A stretch of 64,000 nucleotides of DNA from Streptomyces sp. NBC_01231 (GTDB lineage Bacteria; Actinomycetota; Actinomycetes; Streptomycetales; Streptomycetaceae), in contig CP108521.1 of the NCBI GenBank assembly GCA_035999765.1, forward strand, positions 248,001-312,000. Direction: 5' to 3'. The position numbers and the translations under genes are program-made. Of the stretch, positions 16,832-23,781 are shown piece after piece (position 1 is the first letter of the stretch; each line of letters begins with the position of its first letter). The notes below the pieces were generated by a model that worked only from the letters and a program-made list of their open reading frames with translations, was not told the origin of the DNA and did not search any database.

Positions 16832-17884
16832 GTGCGCAGCAGAAACCATCACCACCTCCTCGCCACTTTTCTGGCCGCCCTGCTCGTCTTCGCCGCCGGT
16901 TTCGGCCTGGCCGGCGCCCCGTCCGCCGCCGCCGCGACCCCGGTACGGATCATGCCGCTCGGCGACTCCATCACCGGCTCCCCGGGATGCTGGCGCTCTC
17001 TCCTCTGGAAGCAGCTCCAGGACGCCGGTTACACCGACATCGACTTCGTCGGCACACTGAACGCCCAGAGTTGCGCCCTCACGCACGACGCCGACAACGA
17101 AGGCCACGGCGGCTTCCAGGCCACCGCCACCGCCGACCAGAACCTGCTGCCCGGATGGCTGGCGGCGACCCGGCCGGACATCGTTGTCATGCACTTCGGC
17201 ACCAACGACGTCTGGAGCAGCATCGCGCCAGACACCATCCTCGCCGCGTACACCAAGCTGGTCGGCCAGATGCGTGCCAGCAACCCGGCGATGAAGGTGC
17301 TGGTCGCCCAGCTCATCCCGATCAATCCGAGCAGTTGCGCCGAGTGCGCCGCTCGTACAGTGGCCTTCAACCAGCGCATTCCGGCCTGGGCACATGGCAT
17401 CACCACCGCGCAGTCGCCAGTAACCGTCGTCGATCAGTGGACGGGCTTCGACACGGCCACCGACACCTACGACGGCGTCCACCCCAACGCCTCCGGAGAC
17501 ACAAAGATGGCGGCCCGCTGGTACCCGGCACTGTCGGCCCTGCTCACCCCGGGGGACCCGGGGGACCCCGGAGACCCCGGAAGCGGTAGCTGCTCGGCCA
17601 CCTTCCGGGCGGTGTCAGTGTGGCAGGGCGGCTACCAGGGTGAGGTGACGGTCACCAACACCTCATCCACGGCGGCGATCTCTTCCTGGGCGGTGACCCT
17701 CGCGCTCCCAACCGGCAGCCGGCTCACCCAGGTCTGGAACGGCGCGCTGACCGGGACGACGGTGCGCAACGCCGGGTGGAACGGCACGGTGACGGCGGGG
17801 GCGAGCACCACATTCGGCTTCCTCGCGAGTACGTCGGCTGCGGCGGGCACGCCTTCGGCGACGGCCACCTGTGCGGCGTCTTAG
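16832..17884 (+). CDS. secreted GDSL/SGNH esterase with C-terminal cellulose-binding module (CBM2)
   Basis: 350 residues. Signal peptide ~1-36 (LLATFLAALLVFAAGFGLAGAPSAAAA). The SGNH hydrolase carries PLGDSITGSPG (catalytic Ser), HFGTND (block III) and DGVHPN (Asp/His), as in CE3-type acetylxylan esterases. A GDPGDPGDPG linker leads to CBM2: CSATFRAVSVWQGGYQGEVTVTN, SSWAVTLALP and VWNGALTG, with conserved Trp. Start GTG 16832 with GGAAGGA ~6 nt upstream. Likely deacetylates plant cell-wall polysaccharide on cellulose under CebR control. Its TAG stop lies in the target repeat of the downstream insertion element. Confidence 0.92.
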   Translation: MRSRNHHHLLATFLAALLVFAAGFGLAGAPSAAAATPVRIMPLGDSITGSPGCWRSLLWKQLQDAGYTDIDFVGTLNAQSCALTHDADNEGHGGFQATATADQNLLPGWLAATRPDIVVMHFGTNDVWSSIAPDTILAAYTKLVGQMRASNPAMKVLVAQLIPINPSSCAECAARTVAFNQRIPAWAHGITTAQSPVTVVDQWTGFDTATDTYDGVHPNASGDTKMAARWYPALSALLTPGDPGDPGDPGSGSCSATFRAVSVWQGGYQGEVTVTNTSSTAAISSWAVTLALPTGSRLTQVWNGALTGTTVRNAGWNGTVTAGASTTFGFLASTSAAAGTPSATATCAAS

Positions 17885-17901
17885 AAGTCCTAACGAAATG
17901 C
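17885..17901 (+). repeat. left terminal inverted repeat of the IS5-type element
   Basis: AAGTCCTAACGAAATGC, matching the right end in inverse orientation at 14 of 17 positions. It begins directly after the esterase stop codon. Confidence 0.7.
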
Positions 17902-17929
17902 ACGGTGTGGATCTGGCGCGCGGACTCGC

Positions 17930-17963
17930 ACTCGATGTGCAACCAGTTGGTTGCGCATCGAGT
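17930..17963. promoter_or_regulatory. 34-bp operator palindrome upstream of the AHSA1-ArsR pair
   Basis: Arms 17930-17945 (ACTCGATGTGCAACCA) and 17948-17963 are reverse complements except for one base, with GT in the centre. GTGCAACC recurs at 17971-17978 and GGTTGCA just before the start codon. Position and symmetry suit autoregulation by the ArsR protein encoded second in this operon. The embedded start-proximal repeats suggest more than one dimer site. Confidence 0.6.
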
Positions 17964-18012
17964 GGCGAGTGTGCAACCTTGAGGTGGCAGGCCCGGACGA
18001 GATGAGGTTGCA

Positions 18013-18471
18013 ATGATCCACGACACGATCGAACGCACCATCGCGATCAACGCCCCCGTGCAGCGGGTGTGGTCCGTGCTGACCGAACCCGCCTTCCTCG
18101 GTCGCTGGTTCGGCAACGGAGAGCCAGTCAAGATCGACCTGCGCCCCGGCGGTCTTCTCGTCTTCGACCACGGTGTCCATGGCGTTATTCCCGCCCGTAT
18201 CGAGACCGTCGAGCCGCCGCGGCTCTTCTCCTGGCGGTGGTCTCAAGGTGCCGCTGGAGAAGAGCCGGAGGACACCAATGCCACCCTGGTCGAGTTCACG
18301 CTGACCGAAGACGACTCCACCGGAGGTACCCAACTCACCTTGATTGAGAGCGGATTCGCGCGGATCGGGCTGCCAACCGCCGAGGCTGCCGAACGTCACC
18401 GCGCCAACAGCCAGAACTGGCCCGGCAAGCTCGACCAACTGCGCGCGGTCTGCGAGCCGACCACGGCATGA
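18013..18471 (+). CDS. SRPBCC family protein, AHSA1 (Aha1 C-terminal) type
   Basis: 152 residues, the full length of a START/AHSA1 helix-grip domain: IERTIAINAPVQRVWSVLTEPAFLGRWFG at the start, PGGLLVFDHGVHGVIPARIETVEPPRLFSWRW in the middle, ATLVEFTLTEDDSTGGTQLTLIESGF near the end. GAGGTTGCA precedes ATG 18013. The stop overlaps the start of the ArsR gene (ATGA), so both are co-translated. Such pairs are common in actinobacteria; the ligand is unknown. Here the pair lies between the ends of an insertion element. Confidence 0.88.
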   Translation: MIHDTIERTIAINAPVQRVWSVLTEPAFLGRWFGNGEPVKIDLRPGGLLVFDHGVHGVIPARIETVEPPRLFSWRWSQGAAGEEPEDTNATLVEFTLTEDDSTGGTQLTLIESGFARIGLPTAEAAERHRANSQNWPGKLDQLRAVCEPTTA

Positions 18472-18812
18472 CCCGCGCCGCCGAGGACGATCAGGTCTCC
18501 GAGCATGTTCTGGTAGCCCTGGCTGACCCGATTCGTCGAGAAGTCCTCGCCATCCTTGCCCGCGAAGGCGGCGCCACATCGACATCCCTGGCAGCGAGCC
18601 TTCCCGTCACCCGCCAGGCGGTGGCCAAACACTTGGCCGTTCTGGACCGCGCTGGGCTTGTCCGCGCCCACCGGGCCGGCCGCGAGGTCCGCTACGAAGC
18701 TGACCTGCAACCGCTGAAGCAGACAACGCGGTGGATGGCCACCCTCGCCACCCAGTGGGAACACCGCCTCAACACCATCAAGGCCCTGGCGGAAGGCGCC
18801 GCTGGGCCCTGA
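18468..18812 (+). CDS. ArsR family transcriptional regulator
   Basis: 114 residues. Winged helix: HVLVALADPIRREVLAILAREGGATSTSLAASLPVTRQAVAKHLAVLDRAGLVRAHRAGREVRYEA, then a short dimer helix. No Cys-rich metal site of the ELCVCDL kind is present, so it is unlikely to sense arsenic or heavy metals; this SRPBCC-linked subgroup has unknown inducers. ATGA overlap with the AHSA1 gene. Probably binds the palindrome at 17930-17963. Confidence 0.88.
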   Translation: MTRAAEDDQVSEHVLVALADPIRREVLAILAREGGATSTSLAASLPVTRQAVAKHLAVLDRAGLVRAHRAGREVRYEADLQPLKQTTRWMATLATQWEHRLNTIKALAEGAAGP

Positions 18813-18827
18813 ATCCCGCGTGCCACG

Positions 18828-19654
18828 TCACGAACCCGTCGCACGGCACAATCTCCTCCAGCAGATGAGCGCGCACCCGAGGGTGAGGAAGGCTTCGTGG
18901 ATGTCGTCGCGTATCTCCCAGCGGATGCGTAACCGGCGGAACCAGTGCAGGAGTGCGAAGCTCTGTTCGACGACCCACCGGTGGGCGCCCAGTCCTGAGC
19001 CGTGTTCGGTGCCGCGGCGGGCGATGACCGGGGTGATCCCGACGGCCCGGACCTGCTTGCGGTACTTGTCGTGGTCGTAGCCGCGGTCGGCGTAGAGGCG
19101 GTCGGGGCGTCGGCGGGGTCGTCCGCGTCGGCCGCGTACTGGCGGAACGGCCTCGATCAAGGGCATGAGCTGGGTGACGTCGTTGCGGTTGCCGCCGGTC
19201 AGGGAGGCGGCCAAGGGGATGCCGTGCGCTTCGGTGATCAGATGGTGCTTGGAGCCTGTTCGGGCACGGTCGACCGGGCTCGGTCCAGTTTTGGGCCGCC
19301 CTTCATGGCCCGCACATGAGAGCCGTCGATCACCGCCCGGGACCAGTCCAGAGCGCCGGCGGCGTGCAGCTCGGCCAGCAGCGATTCATGCAGACGCTGC
19401 CACACACCCGCGTCATTCCAGTCCCGCAGGCGCCGCCAGCAGGTCATGCCGGAGCCGAAGCCCAGTTCCTGGGGCAGGAACTCCCACGGAATGCCGGTGT
19501 ACAGCACGAACAGGATCCCGCACAGGACCTTGCGGTCGTCCAGACGCCTGCGCCCCGGATGATCCGCGCGGCGGCGCACGACCGGCAACAACGGCTCGAT
19601 CCGCGCCCACAACTCATCGGACACGATCCACGGCAGCTGCTCACCCCTCCTCAT
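18828..19654 (-). CDS. IS5-family transposase made by programmed -1 frameshift (two ORFs)
   Basis: ORF A (19654-19238) has the DUF4096-type N terminus (WARIEPLLPVVRRRADHPGRRRLDDRKVLCGILFVLYTG) and the first DDE Asp in AVIDGSHVRAMKGG. ORF B (from ~19290 to 18828) has LTGGNRNDVTQLMPLIEAVPP, YADRGYDHDKYRKQ (second Asp) and RWVVEQSFALLHWFRRLRIRWE (catalytic Glu). The ORFs join in the -1 frame at the CCCAAAA heptamer, giving GGPK-TGPSPVDRARTGSKHHLITEAHGIPLAA. Both parts are full length, so the transposase looks functional. Confidence 0.88.
19289..19295 (-). other. slippery heptamer for -1 ribosomal frameshift
   Basis: On the minus strand the sequence is C CCA AAA followed by C, the X XXY YYZ form. 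Re-reading one A moves ribosomes from ORF A into ORF B and yields the conserved transposase sequence across the join. Confidence 0.7.
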
Positions 19655-19702
19655 GTGAAGGCTAACGCGCCATCAAATGCCAACATTCCAAGGGGAGAAG
19701 CG

Positions 19703-19719
19703 GCATTCTGTTAGGAGTT
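19703..19719 (-). repeat. right terminal inverted repeat of the IS5-type element
   Basis: Read on the minus strand as AACTCCTAACAGAATGC; pairs with the left end at 17885-17901. Followed by CTTAG, the copy of the target repeat, and then TGAGGGTTTGAC, which would follow the esterase stop in the uninterrupted locus. Confidence 0.7.
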
Positions 19720-19885
19720 CTTAGTGAGGGTTTGACTGAGTCCACGCCGATCTGTCGAACAATCGGTCCTGGCGATGGTCTCAGACCTCGCCGAACGCGG
19801 GCTGATACTGCGGGAGGGCAGAAAAGGTCCTGTCCGTCGCCCCACCCTCTGCCGACGGCCGGCGTCACATCACAGAGAGTCGAAC

Positions 19886-21082
19886 GTGAACAAGTTCTAC
19901 CGCCTCTGGGCATCCACCGCTTCGTCCAACTTCGGCGACGGACTTCTTCATGTCCTGCTACCGCTCCTGGCTTTGGCCTGGGGCGCCTCCGGCTTCGAAG
20001 TGTCCCTCGTTGTCGCATCGAGCTACCTCCCATGGTTGTTCGGAAGTCTGGTCATCGGCGTCTTCGTGGACCGGCTGAACAGATCCTCGATCATCCGTAC
20101 GGCGAATGCGGTACGGGTTCTCGCCACCTTCGTCCTCCTGACGGTGACGCTGGCCGACTATGCGAGTGTCGCCCTGCTGGTCGCGCTGGCTCTCGTCTAC
20201 GGAGTCGCGGAGGTGGCAGCGGACCTGAGCGCCCAGAGCACGGTCTCCCAGGTGGTCCTGGATGAGCAACTGGAGACCTCGTACGGGCGGATATCCGTCT
20301 CGCAAGTGATCGCAAATACGTTGGTGGGACCGGCAGCGGCCGGGATCTTGTTCGGGCGGACCGAGTTCACCCTGATAGGACTCATCGGCGCGTGCTACGT
20401 GATCGCAGGGGTATCGACCCCTGCGACCGCGGACAGCAGAGGGGACACCCGCGAGCCCTGGTCCTTCCGCCAGATCCGGAGCGAACTACGGGCCGGAGTA
20501 TCGGCCGTCACCAGCAACTCCTGGCTGCGCCGCGCCGCGCTCTCGGTGGGCGTCATGAACTTCGCATCGGGTGCCAATGCCGGGCTGTTGGTGACGTATG
20601 CGGTGAGCCCCGGCCCACTTGAGCTGACGACGGGCCAGTATGGGGTGCTGCTGTCGGCACTGGGTGTGGGATCGATGATCGGCAGTTCGGTCGCCGCGCG
20701 CATCTCCCGACTGCTCGGTGAGTCCAAGGCGGTTCCGGTCGGCGTCACAGGACTGCTGATCACCATCGCGGCTCCCGGTCTCTCGCTCGATGTATGGGTC
20801 ATCGGGACCCTGATGACTGCGGGAAGTGCGGTCGGCACCCTCTTCGGAGTGAAGGTCATCTCCATGCGTCAACGGTCCGTGCCGAACGACCTTCTCGGCC
20901 GTGCGAACTCCGCGTTCCAGGTTGTCGGGATCGGCTCGGCGCCTCTGGGCGCGATCGTCGGGGGCCTGGTGGCATCGATGGTCGGCATCCGCCCGGTCTT
21001 CCTCTGCCTGGGCGCGTTCGCCGCGTTCACTGTCGTCCTGCTCAGGCCGTGGCGGAAGGAGCCGGTGTCCGTGGCGGCGTGA
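19886..21082 (+). CDS. MFS transporter (drug exporter-like)
   Basis: 398 residues with about 12 hydrophobic segments. NKFYRLWASTASSNFGDGLLHVLLPLLALAWGAS opens it, FVDRLNRSSIIRTANAVRV is the loop 2-3 motif of the major facilitator superfamily, and GRANSAFQVVGIGSAPLGAIVGG lies late in the protein, as in DHA3/EntS-like exporters. GTG 19886 chosen, with AGAGAG ~8 nt upstream; the frame is open to 19775. The stretch before it (MVSDLAERGLILREGRKG) looks like a winged-helix scrap. Lone gene; substrate unknown. Confidence 0.87.
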   Translation: MNKFYRLWASTASSNFGDGLLHVLLPLLALAWGASGFEVSLVVASSYLPWLFGSLVIGVFVDRLNRSSIIRTANAVRVLATFVLLTVTLADYASVALLVALALVYGVAEVAADLSAQSTVSQVVLDEQLETSYGRISVSQVIANTLVGPAAAGILFGRTEFTLIGLIGACYVIAGVSTPATADSRGDTREPWSFRQIRSELRAGVSAVTSNSWLRRAALSVGVMNFASGANAGLLVTYAVSPGPLELTTGQYGVLLSALGVGSMIGSSVAARISRLLGESKAVPVGVTGLLITIAAPGLSLDVWVIGTLMTAGSAVGTLFGVKVISMRQRSVPNDLLGRANSAFQVVGIGSAPLGAIVGGLVASMVGIRPVFLCLGAFAAFTVVLLRPWRKEPVSVAA

Positions 21083-21619
21083 GTCCGCGTCGTCGCAGCA
21101 GCGGCTCCACGCGCGACGCGCCTCTGAACGCTGCGTACGCCAATGAGCGGGTCGACGCCGCCGCCCTTGGACAGCAGCTCGCGCCTGAAGACCTCACATG
21201 GGCCTGCCCAGTCCAATTGGCGACTGCCATGAGCGCGGCCGGACAACTCACCGGCTGGCGCGGTGACTTGTGACGATCGGGAATGGGTGGCAGGGCGTCG
21301 CATGCTGTGGCCCACCCGTGCTTGAGGAACACCGCGGCCCGGCTGTCACCGGCGGGCGTGAAGCGACCGTCGGCGGCCCCGCAATCGGCCCACTGGAGGA
21401 CCACGGCACGTGGTACACGTCTGTAGTCCTCGCCGTCCAGATGTCGGATCGGGAGGCAGGCCATCCGCCCGCCAGTCACAGGAGGGGCGGATACGTGTGT
21501 GGACCTGGCCCGCGAGGGCACCGGCCAGGTCCACGGACGAAGAGCATGGTCGCGAAGGGGGGCCACCCGAACCGCCACTGAGTACTCGTACGGCAGGAGA
21601 ACGTGATGGGCTACTCGAC
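21083..21619. other. 537-bp gap with a coding-like minus-strand scrap
   Basis: A minus-strand frame (~21540-21265) reads MACLPIRHLDGEDYRRV, VVLQWADCGAADGRFTP and RAAVFLKHGWATACDALPPIP with GC-ending codons, then degrades. No family recognised and no intact gene. The rest shows nothing. Confidence 0.35.
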
Positions 21620-21895
21620 TCAGAAGCCCTCCCCGAGAACCCGCTCGACCAGCTGGAGCTGACCCTCCGTCAGTCCTGGGTCGGTGAACTCGAGCGGGGG
21701 CTGGTCGTCCACGGTCAGCGTGTAGTGGTAGGCGTCGGGCACACCCGGCCCGGCCGGGGGCCGGGTGTGTGGCTCGGCGAGGACCTCGTGCGCGAGCCGT
21801 TCCAGCTCCGCCCCGTCAGGCCGTCCGGAGGTGTCCACGTCGGCCCGGCGTGGCGTGCCGAGCAGGCCACCGCTTCTGACCAGCCGGATGTGCAT
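21620..21895 (-). CDS. emfourin-type proteinaceous inhibitor of M4 protease
   Basis: 91 residues. MHIRLVRSGGLLGTPRRADVDT, then LERLAHEVLAEP and a DAYHYTLTVDDQPPLEFTDPGLTEGQLQLVERVL ending: the emfourin pattern. Emfourins inhibit protealysin-like proteases and are encoded beside them, and here the M4 gene lies immediately upstream with 11 bp between. Start ATG 21895; the longer frame has no ribosome site. Cytoplasmic, with no signal peptide, matching a protease that also lacks one. Confidence 0.85.
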   Translation of the reverse strand: MHIRLVRSGGLLGTPRRADVDTSGRPDGAELERLAHEVLAEPHTRPPAGPGVPDAYHYTLTVDDQPPLEFTDPGLTEGQLQLVERVLGEGF

Positions 21896-21906
21896 GGCGT
21901 TGGGGC

Positions 21907-22941
21907 TCACAGGACGCCGACGGCCCGCCACGCGTCTTCCACCGCAGCAAGCTCACTCCCCGAGTTGTAGAGCCGCTTGGCTGTGTTCGCCGTGGCTTCC
22001 GCGAACTCCCGGAAGGTGCAGTTCTGGGAGAGCTGCCCGGAGGTCATCGTCTCGTACCAGATGCGTCCCGCCTTCTCCCAGGCGAAGCCGCCTATGGCGG
22101 TCGCGGTCAGGTAGAAGGCTTGGTTGGGGATGCCTGAGTTGTCGTGGACGCCGCCGTTGTCGTTCGTGGTGCGGATATAGCCGCTCATGTGCTTCGGCTG
22201 TTTGTCCTTGCCGCCCAGCTGTGGGTCGTCGAAGGCCGAACCTGGGTCCTTCATGGACCGCAGGGCCTGCCCGCGCACCGCCGGGGTGAACAGGCCCGCC
22301 CCGATCAGCCAATCGGCCTGATCAGCCCTCTGCTGCCGCACGTACTGTTTCACCAGCGAGCCGAAGACATCCGAGACCGACTCGTTGAGGGCGCCCGACT
22401 CGTCCTGGTAGACGAAGCCGGCGGTGTACTGCGTGACCCCGTGCGAGAGTTCGTGGGCGATGATGTCGTGGGAGAGGGTGAAATCGTTGAAGACGCGACC
22501 GTCACCGTCTCCGAAGATCATTTGGCTGCTGTCCCAGAGGGCGTTGTTGAACCGGCGACGGTAGTGGACCGTCGCGTCCAGCGGCAGGTTGGCATCGTCG
22601 ATGGAGTGGCGCCCGTAGACGTTCTGAAAGAAGTTGAAGGTGAGACCGAGGCTTTCGTAGGCACGGTTGACAGTGCCGTCCAGCATGGGGACGCCGCCTT
22701 CTGCCCTGACCACGTTGCCGGGTAGCGCCATGCTGTTGTTGGTGTCGTAGATGGTCCGCGTCAGGACGTACTGCGTGGGCGGGGCGGGGGCCGCCAGGCT
22801 CGGCGTGTCGATCCGGTTCTGCCGGAAGTCGGCGGCAACGGCGAGCGTTTCCCGGGCGGCCTCGCGGGCGTCGGGATGGTCCGCCGCCTCGGCCAGCTTT
22901 TCGAGAATGTACGGCGGGAGGATGCCGCAGACGGGGCGCAT
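21907..22941 (-). CDS. protealysin-like M4 metallopeptidase (thermolysin family)
   Basis: 344 residues. It starts MRPVCGILPPYILEKLAEAA, the short protealysin-type propeptide with its Cys, not the long thermolysin propeptide, and has no signal peptide. Zinc site HELSH (His163, Glu164, His167) with third ligand Glu187 in GALNESVSD; NGGVHDNSGIPN (His266) stabilises the transition state. ATG 22941 has AAGGAGGG 6 nt upstream. Transcribed with the emfourin gene. Family members act in or leave the cell by an unusual route and cut cytoskeletal or surface proteins. Confidence 0.93.
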   Translation of the reverse strand: MRPVCGILPPYILEKLAEAADHPDAREAARETLAVAADFRQNRIDTPSLAAPAPPTQYVLTRTIYDTNNSMALPGNVVRAEGGVPMLDGTVNRAYESLGLTFNFFQNVYGRHSIDDANLPLDATVHYRRRFNNALWDSSQMIFGDGDGRVFNDFTLSHDIIAHELSHGVTQYTAGFVYQDESGALNESVSDVFGSLVKQYVRQQRADQADWLIGAGLFTPAVRGQALRSMKDPGSAFDDPQLGGKDKQPKHMSGYIRTTNDNGGVHDNSGIPNQAFYLTATAIGGFAWEKAGRIWYETMTSGQLSQNCTFREFAEATANTAKRLYNSGSELAAVEDAWRAVGVL

Positions 22942-22981
22942 AGGGGTCCCTCCTTCTTAGAGGGCTGCTTGAGGAGAGTCA

Positions 22982-23005
22982 CGAGTCCCCTGCACCGGGG
23001 ACTCG
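22982..23005. terminator. 9-bp hairpin between the tyrosinase and M4 operons
   Basis: CGAGTCCCC (22982-22990) pairs with GGGGACTCG (22997-23005) over a 6-nt loop. It could end transcripts from the tyrosinase operon on the minus strand before the M4 start. The remaining 23006-23327 holds no supported gene. Confidence 0.5.
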
Positions 23006-23327
23006 GAGCGGGGGCCGCGTATTCACGCGGGCCGGACAAGTCCCATGCGTCTTATTCTGCGCCGGTGGGCGGAGTTGCGCATGCGGAGCGTGGCTTCGCG
23101 GGATCAGTACCGCACCACTGCGCCACCTTCATGCTGGGCCGCACGGAGGCGCATCTACCCGACATCTGCGGCGGTGCCGCCGTTGCCTCCGGCACGTTGA
23201 GCATGAACATGCGCTTGAGGGCGGTGACAACGGACGCACGCAGAACGGGCGCTTGAGGGGGGTGCCAACGCACGCAGGCACCGGCGGACGAAAGGATCCG
23301 CCGCCGACGCCCCGCCCTCGTACGGGA

Positions 23328-23762
23328 TCAGCTGCCCCGCTTGACCGCGAGGAAGCTGGCTGTCTGACCGGCCGGTGCCAGGTCGGGACCGCTGCCGTGG
23401 TCCGCCGCGCGCACCACGGTCCCGGCCAGGGTCTGCCGCTGGTCCACCCCCGTCGGCCAGTGCGGGAGGATGATGCCGTCGTACTCGTAGTGGAAGTCCG
23501 AGATGGATGTGTCCGGCTGTCCCTTGCCGGTCAGGGTGAAGTGCACGAGGGACCCGTTCGTGGCCTTCCCGGTGATGCCCATGGCGAGGAAGTCTTCGGG
23601 TGCGTCGGAGAAGACCAGCGCTCCGCTGATCGCCCCGCCGGGTTCCACCGACAGCCTCAGCTCCAGCTGGGCGAACCGCAGCCGGTTGAAGTCCTCCACC
23701 GGCTCGGGCCGGTTGAGAAAGCTTCGGTAGGCGTAGGTTCCGGCCAGGTCTGCTGTGTCCAT
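23328..23762 (-). CDS. hypothetical protein, tyrosinase-operon partner
   Basis: 144 residues: MDTADLAGTYAYRSFLNRPEPVEDFNRLRFAQLELRLSV, GGAISGALVFSDAPEDFLAMGITGKATNGSLVHFTLTGKG, DFHYEYDGIILPHWP. It resembles a small beta-barrel binding domain with no signal peptide, Cys or membrane segment. GGAGG lies 5 nt before ATG 23762, and the gene starts 19 nt after the tyrosinase stop, so the two are co-transcribed. No known function; position suggests a chaperone-like or substrate-handling role for the oxidase (inference). Confidence 0.7.
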   Translation of the reverse strand: MDTADLAGTYAYRSFLNRPEPVEDFNRLRFAQLELRLSVEPGGAISGALVFSDAPEDFLAMGITGKATNGSLVHFTLTGKGQPDTSISDFHYEYDGIILPHWPTGVDQRQTLAGTVVRAADHGSGPDLAPAGQTASFLAVKRGS

Positions 23763-23781
23763 TCCGGCCTCCGTGCCTCGG

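Larger units (their letters stand above)
17880..19724. mobile_element. IS5-family element carrying AHSA1 and ArsR passenger genes
   Basis: 17885-17901 and 19703-19719 are inverted repeats (AAGTCCTAACGAAATGC against AACTCCTAACAGAATGC on the reverse strand, 14/17 identical). Both are flanked by the direct repeat CTTAG (17880-17884, 19720-19724), consistent with the TA-centred targets of IS5 relatives. Inside, on the minus strand, is a two-frame transposase with a slippery site; on the plus strand are an SRPBCC/AHSA1 gene and an ArsR gene. No second inverted repeat is seen between ArsR and the transposase, so the passenger pair appears to lie inside the element (~1.84 kb). Confidence 0.65.
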
